Assembly (NCBI GenBank): GCA_964291485.2
Contig: OZ220224.1
Location: 310,001-374,000 of the forward strand
Origin: Kistimonas sp964291485
Lineage (GTDB): Bacteria > Pseudomonadota > Gammaproteobacteria > Pseudomonadales > Endozoicomonadaceae
Length of the DNA: 64,000 nucleotides
Direction of reading: 5' to 3'
Part shown: positions 8,752-17,500 of the stretch, one piece after another
Position numbering within the stretch: position 1 is the first letter of the stretch
Layout: each line of letters starts with the position of its first letter
Notes under the pieces: model-generated
Databases searched by the model: none
What the model was told of the DNA's origin: nothing
The model's input: only the letters and a program-made list of their open reading frames with translations
Program-made: the position numbers and the translations under genes

Positions 8752-9828
8752 ATGAGAATGACGCAGACCCGCAATTATCTCAGGCTTTCCGGCATCCGAA
8801 AGTGCTTCGACCAGTTCGTGGCGCTGGACCAGATTGACCTTTCGATCCGCGAAGGGGAGTTTGTCTGCTTTCTGGGGCCATCCGGCTGCGGTAAGACGAC
8901 GCTTTTGCGGATTATCGCCGGTCTTGAGCAGCAGGATGCCGGGGAGATCTGGCAGGCCGGGTGCAATATCAGCCAGTTACCGCCTGAACAGCGGGACTTC
9001 GGTATTGTCTTCCAGTCGTATGCACTGTTCCCCAACCTGTCAGTGACCAAAAATATTGCCTACGGTTTGCAGGGTAGAAAACTGACCCGAAGTCAGATTG
9101 ATGCACGGGTGGGCGGTTTACTGGAAACCGTCGGGTTGCCCGATGCTGGACACAAATACCCGGCGCAGCTATCCGGAGGGCAGCAGCAGCGAGTCGCACT
9201 GGCGCGAGCACTGGCCACAGAGCCCGGGCTGCTGTTGTTGGATGAACCGTTATCTGCGCTGGATGCCCGGGTTCGCGCCAGCCTGCGGGAAGAAATCAAG
9301 CGGATGCAGCGAGAGCTGGGTATTACCACCATCATGGTAACCCATGATCAGGAAGAGGCGCTCTCCATGGCAGATCGCGTGGTGGTTATGAACCAGGGGG
9401 GCATTGAACAGGTGGGTACGCCCAACGACGTTTACCTTGCGCCCTCGACGCCGTTTGTGGCGGATTTTGTGGGTGTGATGAATTTCCTGCCGGGCACGCT
9501 GGTAAAGCCTGACGAGTTGTTACTGGCTGGTCGTCCCATCTGTTGTCCCGCAGAACACGGACTGGGAACGGACACGCCGGTCAACCTGGCGATTCGACCG
9601 GAAGAAGTGGAACTGGTGCCGGTCGGGTATGACGCCATGTTGTCCGCCGAACTCGAAAGTGTGGAATTCCAGGGGGGATTGGTACGTTCACGCTTGCGTC
9701 TGGAAGGCTCGGAAGACCGGGTGATGGTGGATCTCAGCAGCCGACAGCAATCAACGCTGAATTTACAGCCGGGTACCTGGATGGGTGTCAAACTGCCCAG
9801 CCAGCATATTCGCCTGTTTGCGGCCTGA
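8752..9828 (+). CDS. ABC transporter ATPase, 2-aminoethylphosphonate type (PhnT-like)
   Basis: This 358-residue ATPase energises the importer. Walker A is GPSGCGKTT (about residues 43-51), the signature is LSGGQQQRVALARAL, and Walker B is LLLLDEPLSALD, followed by the H-loop MVTHDQEEA. The C-terminal third has a TOBE-like domain (NLAIRPEEVELVP), as in the spermidine/iron/AEP subfamily. It lies 18 bases after the oxidoreductase and seven bases before the permease ATG. Confidence 0.88.
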   Translation: MRMTQTRNYLRLSGIRKCFDQFVALDQIDLSIREGEFVCFLGPSGCGKTTLLRIIAGLEQQDAGEIWQAGCNISQLPPEQRDFGIVFQSYALFPNLSVTKNIAYGLQGRKLTRSQIDARVGGLLETVGLPDAGHKYPAQLSGGQQQRVALARALATEPGLLLLDEPLSALDARVRASLREEIKRMQRELGITTIMVTHDQEEALSMADRVVVMNQGGIEQVGTPNDVYLAPSTPFVADFVGVMNFLPGTLVKPDELLLAGRPICCPAEHGLGTDTPVNLAIRPEEVELVPVGYDAMLSAELESVEFQGGLVRSRLRLEGSEDRVMVDLSSRQQSTLNLQPGTWMGVKLPSQHIRLFAA

Positions 9829-9835
9829 GGTGTTT

Positions 9836-11554
9836 ATGCAGAATACCGCTGTCGCCTTCCCCGATCGTAAATCCATCCATCAGACGCTTGCAGGCACCTG
9901 GGACCGTGAACGTGGCCTGCGCATTCTCGGGCTGATGGTCGTCTGTCTGATATTGCTGGTTACACTGATATTGCCCCTGTATGCGCTGTTGTCTCGCAGT
10001 GTCATGTCGGAAGAGGGGCTGTTTATTGGTGTGGATAACTTTATCCAATATTTTTCCACACCCTCTCTGCTGCGCTCTTTCGGGCATTCGCTCTATGTTG
10101 CCGTCTGTTCTACGGTGATTGTGATTACATTGGCATTCGGATTCGCCTGGGTACTGACCCGTACCCGGTTACCGGGGCGCAACCTGTTGAAAACCATTGC
10201 CATGCTTCCGGTGTTGGCGCCATCACTGCTGCCCGCCATCAGCCTGGTGTATCTCTTTGGGAACCAGGGCGTACTGAATTCGTGGCTGATGGGAGGCAGT
10301 ATCTATGGGCCGACGGGGATTATCATCGGATCGGTTTTCTGGACGTTTCCCCATGCACTCATGATTCTCACCACGGCGTTGAAAACCGGCGATGCCCGGT
10401 TATACGAGTCAGCCCGTGCGTTGGGCGCCGGACGGCTACGGACGTTTTTCACGGTGACCCTGCCTTCGGTGAAATACGGTTTGTTCAGTGCCTCGTTTGT
10501 GGTGTTTACCTTGGTGATTACTGACTTTGGTGTTGCCAAAGTCATTGGGGGGCAATACAGCGTGCTGGCGACGGATATCTACAAGCAGGTGATTGGCCAG
10601 CAAAACTTCAGCATGGGTGCTGTAGTGGGGGTATTGATGCTGTTGCCGGTGCTGCTGGCGTTTGCTGGTGATAGGTATGTACAGCGTCGACAGCATGCAC
10701 AGCTGACCAGCCGCTCGGTCCCCCTTGAACCGCAGTCCGGGCCGCTCACAAACCTGTTGGCTGTCGTTTTCAGTCTGCCGGTTGTGGTGATGATTCTCGG
10801 GATGATAGGAATGTCTGTGTATGCGTCACTGGTGACGTTCTGGCCGTATAACATGGAATTGTCGCTCAACAATTACCAGTTTGACCTGATGGATGGCGGC
10901 GGCTGGGAGGCATACCGTAACTCACTGCTGATGGCAGGACTCACGGCGTTTTTTGGTACGGTGCTGGTGTTTGTGAATGCCTACCTGGTGGAGAAAAGCC
11001 GTGGGCTGACCGTGTTACGAACCATTAATCAGATAATGGCCATGATTCCACTGGCTGTTCCCGGAATGGTTTTGGGGCTGGGATATATCTTCTTCTTTAA
11101 CCATCCGGATAATCCATTGAATGGCCTCTATGGCACTATGACGATTCTGGTCATTTGTACCATTGTGCATTTCTTTACGGTCTGTCATCTGACGGCAACC
11201 ACGGCGCTGAAACAGATTGATGCTGAGTTTGAGCTGGTATCCGCCTCACTTAAGGTGCCGTTTTATCGCACCTTCCTAAAGGTGACTTTGCCGGTTTGCC
11301 TGCCGGCAGTATTGGATATCTCCATGTACCTGTTCGTGAATGCGATGACAACGGTATCGGCGGTGGTCTTCCTGTACGGGCCGGAAACCATGTTGGCCTC
11401 AGTGGCTGTCATGAATATGGATGATGCGGGGGATATTGCACCAGCGGCGGCCATGGCGGTCATGATCATGCTGACCTCGTTGGCGGTGAAGGCACTGCAC
11501 TGGTTGTTCAGTCGGAAATTATTATTACAGACTCAATCCTGGCGGACGCATTAA
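9836..11554 (+). CDS. ABC transporter permease, fused two-domain (PhnU-like)
   Basis: This 572-residue inner-membrane protein contains two binding-protein-dependent permease domains in one chain, each with about six helices. The EAA-like loops are at ALKTGDARLYESARALGAG and at ALKQIDAEFELVSASLKV. The double arrangement is typical of the TIGR03262 AEP permeases and of iron(III) FbpB-type permeases. The frame is open back to a GTG at 9785, but that would overlap the ATPase by 44 bases. I chose the ATG at 9836 because TGAGGTG lies just upstream and only seven bases separate it from the ATPase stop. It ends the operon; a perfect 12-bp hairpin follows. Confidence 0.87.
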   Translation: MQNTAVAFPDRKSIHQTLAGTWDRERGLRILGLMVVCLILLVTLILPLYALLSRSVMSEEGLFIGVDNFIQYFSTPSLLRSFGHSLYVAVCSTVIVITLAFGFAWVLTRTRLPGRNLLKTIAMLPVLAPSLLPAISLVYLFGNQGVLNSWLMGGSIYGPTGIIIGSVFWTFPHALMILTTALKTGDARLYESARALGAGRLRTFFTVTLPSVKYGLFSASFVVFTLVITDFGVAKVIGGQYSVLATDIYKQVIGQQNFSMGAVVGVLMLLPVLLAFAGDRYVQRRQHAQLTSRSVPLEPQSGPLTNLLAVVFSLPVVVMILGMIGMSVYASLVTFWPYNMELSLNNYQFDLMDGGGWEAYRNSLLMAGLTAFFGTVLVFVNAYLVEKSRGLTVLRTINQIMAMIPLAVPGMVLGLGYIFFFNHPDNPLNGLYGTMTILVICTIVHFFTVCHLTATTALKQIDAEFELVSASLKVPFYRTFLKVTLPVCLPAVLDISMYLFVNAMTTVSAVVFLYGPETMLASVAVMNMDDAGDIAPAAAMAVMIMLTSLAVKALHWLFSRKLLLQTQSWRTH

Positions 11555-11556
11555 GA

Positions 11557-11586
11557 CGATAGCCTTGCTTATTGGCAAGGCTATCG
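11557..11586. terminator. Hairpin between convergent genes, possible bidirectional terminator
   Basis: A perfect 12-bp stem (CGATAGCCTTGC / GCAAGGCTATCG, loop TTATTG) starts three bases after the permease stop and ends just before the stop of the convergent emrD-like gene. It has no clear U-tract on either side, so termination efficiency is uncertain. Confidence 0.55.
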
Positions 11587-11597
11587 TGATCGACAGA

Positions 11598-12797
11598 TTA
11601 ACCGCCGGCAGCCATATGGAGGTTGTTGTCGGCACTCCTCAGTCTCAGCAGGTACACAGACGTTACCATCAGGCTGAGTACCAGCAGGATAATCCCCAGC
11701 GGTACCTGGTTGTGCATGGGCACCATCGAAGCTGCCAGGGTCACCAGTCCGGCCCCCAGATTCTGCAGGCCACCCAGCACTGCACCAGCGACGCCCGCCA
11801 TGGTCGGGAAGGGTTCAATCGCGCCGGTTGTGGCGGTTGGGAAAACGATGCCCGTGCCCATAAAGTAAAGGAAACCGGGAATCAGCAGGGCAACCGCGCT
11901 GATATGACCGAACAGCCCTGGCAATAACAGCCCAATGGCACCGGCCAGCAGCAACAGAATGCCACGCAGCATGACCTGGCTCATGCTGAGTCGGTCTGCC
12001 AGTTTACCCGCGAGCCAGGAACCCAGCAGATAACCCGGGATCGGTACAATAAACAACAGTGACGTTGTCGTGGCGTCATAGCCCAGCACATTGCCGAACA
12101 GGACGCCGGAAGCGGCTTCAAATACGGCAATACCGGCAAAGGTCGCAATCAGGCAGAGGATAAAGCCCTGGAACTGCTCGTGTCCCAACACCGTTTTGTA
12201 GCTGTGGATAACGCCGGTACGCGCTGGTTGCTTTGGGCAGGTTTCCCGGAACATCACCGCGACCGCAATCCAGACTGCGGCACCGAACACAGTCAGAAAA
12301 ATGAAGTTTGCCTGCCAGTTCCAGCTTTCAGTCAGCCATCCACCCAGTAGTGGTGCGACCAGCGGCGTGAAGATCAGCCCCATGCTCACATAGCTGTTTG
12401 CCATCTGGAGGTCACGCCCTGAGTAAAGGTCGCGCATGACAGTACGTGCCATCACGCCACCGGTGCCTGTGCCCATGCCCTGGATAAAGCTGGCAATCAG
12501 CAGGAATTCAAACCGGCTCGACATAACCGCCATGATGGAACCTGCCAGAAAGACAATCAGTCCCATCAACATAACGGGTTTACGGCCCAAGCGATCAGAC
12601 AGCGGACCATAAATAAACTGCGACAGCCCATAAGGAATCAAATAAAACGCCATGACCGCCTGTACCTGCGATGGCAGCACCTGCAGGTCATTGGCCATCA
12701 TGGGCAGTGCGGGTACATAGATCGTATTGGTCATCTGCCCTACAGCAGTGATGAGCAGTATGACCAACAGCACTTCAAAAAAGCTCTGTTTTTTCAT
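11598..12797 (-). CDS. emrD: Multidrug efflux MFS transporter EmrD-like
   Basis: The 399 residues align well by eye with E. coli EmrD, an inner-membrane proton antiporter for uncouplers and amphipathic drugs. Shared segments include VGQMTNTIYVPALP, YGPLSDRLGRKPV (the MFS A-motif), MGTGTGGVMARTVMRDLY, FEAASGVLFG and TGAIEPFPTMAGVAGA. I start it at the ATG at 12797 (MKKQSFFEVLL), where EmrD proteins begin; the open frame reaches back to 12938 but that extension has no family counterpart. No strong ribosome site precedes it. It is convergent with the phosphonate operon. A palindromic site lies about 270 bases upstream at 13067-13083. Confidence 0.85.
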   Translation of the reverse strand: MKKQSFFEVLLVILLITAVGQMTNTIYVPALPMMANDLQVLPSQVQAVMAFYLIPYGLSQFIYGPLSDRLGRKPVMLMGLIVFLAGSIMAVMSSRFEFLLIASFIQGMGTGTGGVMARTVMRDLYSGRDLQMANSYVSMGLIFTPLVAPLLGGWLTESWNWQANFIFLTVFGAAVWIAVAVMFRETCPKQPARTGVIHSYKTVLGHEQFQGFILCLIATFAGIAVFEAASGVLFGNVLGYDATTTSLLFIVPIPGYLLGSWLAGKLADRLSMSQVMLRGILLLLAGAIGLLLPGLFGHISAVALLIPGFLYFMGTGIVFPTATTGAIEPFPTMAGVAGAVLGGLQNLGAGLVTLAASMVPMHNQVPLGIILLVLSLMVTSVYLLRLRSADNNLHMAAGG

Positions 12798-13197
12798 GGC
12801 AATTTGGCAATGTCTGATTTGAGCCGATCGTAACGACGTATACACGACCGCCAGCCTTCTATTGGGGCTGGTATGGATCGTGTCTGGTTCGGAATATCGG
12901 TTGGTATGATTCGGTCCGTTGCATGCGATTGCTGACAACGGCGTTTTACCTGAGCAGGCAGGTTATCAAGCCATTTCTAATGGGAGTAATGAGTATTTAT
13001 GACTATATCGATTTATTTGGTGAGTATTGTGATGTTGATGTTCTTTTGTGGTGAATAACACCATTATTGCCAGATAATCTGGTTTTTATTTTTGCTATTG
13101 TTGCGCTTTAACCCGCAGCCTGATTTTACCAGTTAAAGTCTGATTTATGTGTTGCGCATGCTTTGCATCTAAGGCGAGTGTGATGAAAAAAATGGCT
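12798..13197. other. Intergenic region upstream of emrD
   Basis: This 400-base region lies between the emrD-like start and the stop of the next minus-strand gene. It has no convincing coding sequence. Its most distinct content is the palindrome at 13067-13083, followed by an AT-rich run. It should contain the emrD promoter, which I could not place. Confidence 0.5.
13067..13083. promoter_or_regulatory. Palindromic site TTGCCAGATAATCTGGT (copy 1)
   Basis: CCAGATAATCTGG (13070-13082) is a perfect odd palindrome centred on A. The same 17 bases occur at 48371-48387, 40 bases before a LysR-type regulator gene. This copy is upstream of the emrD-like gene. An operator for a shared regulator is the simplest reading. 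Confidence 0.45.
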
Positions 13198-13659
13198 TTA
13201 TCGACAGATACCGGTGTCTCGCAGTTTTTGCAGCGTTTTGGATGCATCATTAAAAAAGTAGACGGTTTCAGCCGCATGCTTGTCAATCATGATGAGGTAG
13301 CGGCTGCCCTCTTGTTTGATACTGCAACGTGATGGCTCAATGTCCCATGAGTTCATAGAAGCTGTCAGTGTTTTTAATGTTTTCAGTGCATCACTGAAGA
13401 AATAGCAGGTTTCAGCGATTTCATTGTCCATCAACACCTGATAGCGGGAGCCTTCCTGGCGAATGGCGAAATGAGTTCGCTCAGTGAGATCATCGGCATT
13501 ACAGTAAATGGTGGTTGTTTGTATCTGGTTACCATGGACCTCGTCCAGAGAAAGACTGCCACCAGGCGGTAAAATGACGAGGTTAGCGTTCACGCTGCAA
13601 GTGAGGGATAAACCGAAGAGAAAGAATAACGTTTTGAGTCGTAATTGCGGGAATGTCAT
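13198..13659 (-). CDS. Small secreted protein with an internal duplication, function unknown
   Basis: This 153-residue protein starts with a clear signal peptide (about residues 1-26, ending SVNA). The mature part holds two copies of a ~31-residue unit, at about 68-98 and 116-146, both beginning QEGSRY and ending in a YFF-x-DA/S-x-KTL segment; 19 of 31 positions are identical by my count. Cysteines at about 53, 85, 112 and 152 could form disulfides. The open frame begins at 13680, but those first codons contain the sequence AAGGAG, which sits nine bases before the ATG at 13659, so that ATG is the likely start. I recognise no family. It is likely periplasmic or exported. Confidence 0.7.
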   Translation of the reverse strand: MTFPQLRLKTLFFLFGLSLTCSVNANLVILPPGGSLSLDEVHGNQIQTTTIYCNADDLTERTHFAIRQEGSRYQVLMDNEIAETCYFFSDALKTLKTLTASMNSWDIEPSRCSIKQEGSRYLIMIDKHAAETVYFFNDASKTLQKLRDTGICR

Positions 13660-13977
13660 CAGCCCGGTCTCCTTATGCATGTCAATGAATGTGAGTCATT
13701 TGTTTGTTGCTTTAAACGCGCTGCTCTCCTGTTGTCAGGGACTGATTGTCTTGTCTGAAACAACAAGATAGCGCTCTATCAGGTTAGTGAGAGATTTCCT
13801 GAAAAAATTCATGACAGCATGGTCAGGCTTATTATCGTTATGATTTCCTGCTATCGGGTGTGATATGGCATTGGGTTGAAGGGCTGATAAAGTGCGTCAT
13901 CATAATGAGAATACTGTCAGGAGGATGACTGTTGTTTTTCCGTAGGATGGTTGCAGAGAGCGTCCAGTGGATAGATC
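13660..13977. other. Divergent intergenic region
   Basis: This 318-base gap lies between the secreted-protein gene (minus) and the CbiM-like gene (plus). It must hold both promoters. Several ATG frames here stop quickly and are not genes. I looked for a cobalamin-riboswitch-like B12 box ahead of the CbiM-like gene and did not see one. Confidence 0.45.
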
Positions 13978-14646
13978 ATGCTGGTTGATGCAACGGTGAT
14001 TCCGTCCAGTTTGGCCTACGGTGCCATGATTCCTGTTGCGGCATCCTGGTTGCTGGCTGTCAGTGTTGCGCCATGGCGTGCACTGCAGGCAAAAGCGTCA
14101 AGGCAGCACTGCTTTTATGCCGCCATGCTGTTATTGCTCGGGTGCTGGATACTAAGTGTCAGGTTATCTGAATCAGGCATTGCCCTTCATATGCTGGGGA
14201 TTACTGCGGTAGTCGTGCTGTTTGGCTGGAGTCTTGCTGTTGTTGCCGGAAGCATTGCGCAGTTTGGTCTGCTGTTGCTGGGGCTGGCTGATGGGTATGT
14301 TCTGGGCGTCAACCTGTTGTTAATGGTTATCCTGCCGGCGACCATCAGTCGTCTGGTGCTCTGGATTATTGAGCAACTGCCGTCTGCGAACTTGTATGCC
14401 TATATGTTGGGCGGTGGGTTTATTGGTGCGATCTTGTCGGTTATCGTCAGTGCCACGGTGTTGCTTGGATTATCATTCTGGCCGGGTGCTGAATTACTGC
14501 AGGCGTCGCTGGCGAATATCACCCCTTACCTGTATATGCTGGCTTTCCCTGAGGGATTCCTCAATGGCACAGTGGTGACGGCTGCTACCGTGTTTGCGCC
14601 AGATATTGTGCGAACCTTCAATGAAGACAAATACCTCGGGCGTTGA
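13978..14646 (+). CDS. CbiM-like membrane protein (COG3235, ECF-type permease relative)
   Basis: This 222-residue protein has about six or seven hydrophobic segments and ends in the family hallmark FPEGFLNGTVVTAATVFAPD followed by VRTFNEDKYL. That ending is typical of the COG3235 group, which is related to CbiM, the membrane component of nickel/cobalt importers. The N-terminal Met-His metal-binding start of true CbiM is absent, and no CbiN/Q/O genes are nearby, so metal transport is not established. An in-frame TAG just upstream forces the start at 13978; the ribosome site is weak. It reads toward mutL about 100 bases away. Confidence 0.7.
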   Translation: MLVDATVIPSSLAYGAMIPVAASWLLAVSVAPWRALQAKASRQHCFYAAMLLLLGCWILSVRLSESGIALHMLGITAVVVLFGWSLAVVAGSIAQFGLLLLGLADGYVLGVNLLLMVILPATISRLVLWIIEQLPSANLYAYMLGGGFIGAILSVIVSATVLLGLSFWPGAELLQASLANITPYLYMLAFPEGFLNGTVVTAATVFAPDIVRTFNEDKYLGR

Positions 14647-14743
14647 ACATCCCGGATATTTTCGGGCTTGAGGTACGACTCCTGCCAGCAGTGGTGCATA
14701 ATGTTGGCCTGAATTCACCGAGTGCTTTCCGTTGCCGAGTATC

Positions 14744-16657
14744 ATGCGCAGAATCCATTTGTTAAGCCCCCGTCTAGCCAACCAGATCGCCGCTGGTGAG
14801 GTGGTGGAGCGGCCGGCATCCGTGGTTAAGGAATTGCTGGAAAACAGCCTGGACGCGGGCGCTGATCGCCTTGAAGTGGATGTGGAAGCTGGCGGCGTGA
14901 AACAAATCAAGATTCGCGACAACGGGCACGGCATTCCCCAGGATGACCTGGCGCTTTCACTGAGTCGGCATGCGACCAGCAAGATCAGCGCACTGGAAGA
15001 CCTGGAAGCGGTAGGGACGTTGGGTTTCCGGGGGGAAGCGCTGGCCAGTATCAGTTCCGTGGCCCGCCTGACTCTGACGTCCAACGTGGAAGGGCAGGAA
15101 TCCGGCTGGCAGGTGTTTGCTGAAGGGCGCGACATGGAAACGGTGCAGAAACCGGCGCCGCATCCAATTGGTACCACGGTCGAAGTCCGTGATCTGTTTT
15201 TTAACACACCGGCACGGCGCAAGTTCCTACGGACTGAAAAAACGGAATTCAGCCACCTGGAAGAAGTGATCCGGCGGCTGGCGTTGAGTCGTTATGATGT
15301 CGGGTTTACCCTGCGCCATAACCAGCGGGTGATTCATCAGTTACGACCGGCGAAAACCCAGGCGGAAAAAGAGCGGCGTGTTGCCAGCATCTTTGGGGCG
15401 AAGTTTATCGAGAATGCGGTTGCGGTCGATGTTGAAGCATCGGGCTTGCGTCTCTGGGGCTGGGTAGGGTTGCCGACGTTTTCCCGTGCCCAGGCGGATT
15501 TGCAGTACTTCTACGTCAATGGTCGTACGGTTAAGGATAAGCTAGTCGCCCACGCCGTGCGGCAGGCGTATCGCGATGTGTTGTACGGCGGTCGTCATCC
15601 GGTATTTGTTCTTTTCCTGGAACTGGATCCGGCACAGGTGGATGTCAACGTTCATCCCACAAAGCACGAAGTACGTTTTCGTGATGGTCGCATGGTGCAT
15701 AACTTCCTTTACAGCACGCTTAACCGGGTATTGGCGGAAGTGCGTCCGGAAGATCAGTTGCCTCCGGTTGTGCAGTCCAAGCCGGCAACGATCAGCGGGA
15801 TCGATGCCGGTGAATTCAGTGGGCAGGAACGGATGGTGTTGCAGCAACCGACTTCTGGCACATCCTCTTTTGCTGCGTCTTCATTGTCAGCAGGTGGGAG
15901 TGCCTCGCCTGCGCGCCAGAGTTACAGCTTTTCAACAGAGCGTAAACCTGAATCGATGCCGGTGCGTGAGCAATTGAATGCCTACCGCAACCTGCATGAA
16001 TCTGCTGAAGCGTCCAGTGATCCCGTGATTGGACAAACTTCAGTTTCACTGCCTGCCGGTGATGATGAAGATATTCCGCCGTTAGGATTTGCTGTTGCCC
16101 AGCTGAAAGGCATTTATATTCTGTCTGAAAACCAGCATGGGCTGGTGTTAGTGGACATGCATGCTGCCCATGAACGTATCACTTATGAACGTATGAAAAC
16201 GGCCTGGCACGAACAGGGAATCAAAACGCAACCACTGCTGGTGCCCGATTCCCTTGCCGTCAGCAGTCGAGAAGCGGATGCTGCGGAAGAACACGACGAA
16301 CAGATTCGTCGTCTTGGTTTTGTGCTTGAACGTATGGGACCTGAAACGCTGGTCGTACGACAGATTCCTGCATTGTTACGCGGTGCCGATGTCGAAAAGC
16401 TCGTGCGTGATGTGATTGCAGACTTCACTGCGCATGGTTCCAGTGACCGGATCGACGCCCATATCAACGAGTTGCTGGCGACGATGGCCTGCCATGGTTC
16501 TGTACGGGCAAATCGTCGTTTAACAATTCCGGAAATGAATGCGCTGTTACGGGATATGGAACACACTGAGCGCAGTGGTCAGTGCAATCACGGGCGCCCA
16601 ACCTGGACGCAACTTTCACTCGATGAACTGGATAAACTGTTTTTACGTGGTCGCTAA
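14744..16657 (+). CDS. mutL: DNA mismatch repair protein MutL
   Basis: MutL couples mismatch recognition by MutS to strand incision. The N-terminal GHKL ATPase is intact: NQIAAGEVVERP, ENSLDAGA, DNGHGI, GFRGEALASI and VRDLFFNTPARRKFL. The C-terminal dimerisation domain carries DMHAAHERITYE and CNHGRPTW, matching the DQHA-x2-E-x4-E and C-N/P-H-G-R-P motifs of MutL proteins with their own metal-dependent nicking activity, as in Pseudomonas; this differs from E. coli MutL, which depends on MutH. A TTG at 14732 is in frame, but the ATG at 14744 matches family N-termini. The stop overlaps the convergent neighbour by four bases. Confidence 0.95.
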   Translation: MRRIHLLSPRLANQIAAGEVVERPASVVKELLENSLDAGADRLEVDVEAGGVKQIKIRDNGHGIPQDDLALSLSRHATSKISALEDLEAVGTLGFRGEALASISSVARLTLTSNVEGQESGWQVFAEGRDMETVQKPAPHPIGTTVEVRDLFFNTPARRKFLRTEKTEFSHLEEVIRRLALSRYDVGFTLRHNQRVIHQLRPAKTQAEKERRVASIFGAKFIENAVAVDVEASGLRLWGWVGLPTFSRAQADLQYFYVNGRTVKDKLVAHAVRQAYRDVLYGGRHPVFVLFLELDPAQVDVNVHPTKHEVRFRDGRMVHNFLYSTLNRVLAEVRPEDQLPPVVQSKPATISGIDAGEFSGQERMVLQQPTSGTSSFAASSLSAGGSASPARQSYSFSTERKPESMPVREQLNAYRNLHESAEASSDPVIGQTSVSLPAGDDEDIPPLGFAVAQLKGIYILSENQHGLVLVDMHAAHERITYERMKTAWHEQGIKTQPLLVPDSLAVSSREADAAEEHDEQIRRLGFVLERMGPETLVVRQIPALLRGADVEKLVRDVIADFTAHGSSDRIDAHINELLATMACHGSVRANRRLTIPEMNALLRDMEHTERSGQCNHGRPTWTQLSLDELDKLFLRGR

Positions 16658-17325
16658 AGTGGAATCGTTTTGAACGTAGCCAGACTGGCTTTCAGCACGG
16701 CAAGTGGTGGAAGCCAAGCTGCCAGTATTGCGCAGAATAACAATAAAGCACCAGAGACAATGGGCTGACTGATTGGGATCGGTTTACAGGCGGATCCAAA
16801 AGAGCGCTTGAAACGGGTGCCGGAAATATCAAATGCATAGATCTCATCCAGCAACAGATGAATCAGGAAACCGATTCCCAGAAAAATTCCCAGCAACCAG
16901 GCAAAGGTCGCGCTGACACCAATCACATGCCAGGCAATATCGGTCACCAGCAAACTGAGCGTCAGCCCTGTTAACAGTGAATGCCAACTGCCGCGGTGTA
17001 CCGTGAATTGTTTAAATAGTGGTAATGCGAGCCAGCGCAGACAGAGATAGACAGCTGCGATGATCAACCAGACTTGCGTCAGTGGCTGGGTGTGACTGAG
17101 GCGCACGATAATCACCACTGTCAACAGCAGGGCAATACAGTTAAACACTACTTTCAGAGATGAGGAGTTATCAGCATCTACATCTGGCAGAAGACCACCA
17201 AGGGTGCCGGTCAGCCAGAGCACCATGCCTTCACTGGTCGTCGATATACCGGCCGCTATCGCGGCACTGGCAAGTAAACCACTGCCAATGCCCGCGAGAC
17301 TTAGGTGGGTATTAAAATTGGCCAT
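16654..17325 (-). CDS. YdjM-like membrane-bound metal-dependent hydrolase (PF04307)
   Basis: This 223-residue membrane protein has about six helices and the metal-binding pattern of the YdjM/LexA-regulated hydrolase family: an N-terminal H in FNTHLSLAG, LLPDVDADNSS, HRGSWHSLL and HLLLDEIYAFDIS. The family is often called a putative metal-dependent hydrolase, and YdjM in E. coli is SOS-induced, but the substrate is unknown. I chose the ATG at 17325, preceded by AAGGATGTC, over the upstream frame start at 17367. It lies tail-to-tail with mutL, their stop codons overlapping, and is divergent from miaA. Confidence 0.8.
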   Translation of the reverse strand: MANFNTHLSLAGIGSGLLASAAIAAGISTTSEGMVLWLTGTLGGLLPDVDADNSSSLKVVFNCIALLLTVVIIVRLSHTQPLTQVWLIIAAVYLCLRWLALPLFKQFTVHRGSWHSLLTGLTLSLLVTDIAWHVIGVSATFAWLLGIFLGIGFLIHLLLDEIYAFDISGTRFKRSFGSACKPIPISQPIVSGALLLFCAILAAWLPPLAVLKASLATFKTIPL

Positions 17326-17500
17326 GACATCCTTGATAACGCTTACCAAACAAGAAAGGGGCGGCATTCTAATGACCGGGCATCCGGGGGCAAGTCATTG
17401 CAAGACGAAAAGATAATAGAAAAGGATCACCTTGGCTGTCGGTTTCTATTAGAATTCCCGGCTTAATTTTTCTGAATGTAAAATTGTTGTACTTGTTTTT

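Noticed and set aside
13660..13977. Cobalamin riboswitch ahead of the CbiM-like gene
   Set aside because: I looked for the B12-box and paired-element pattern and did not see it.
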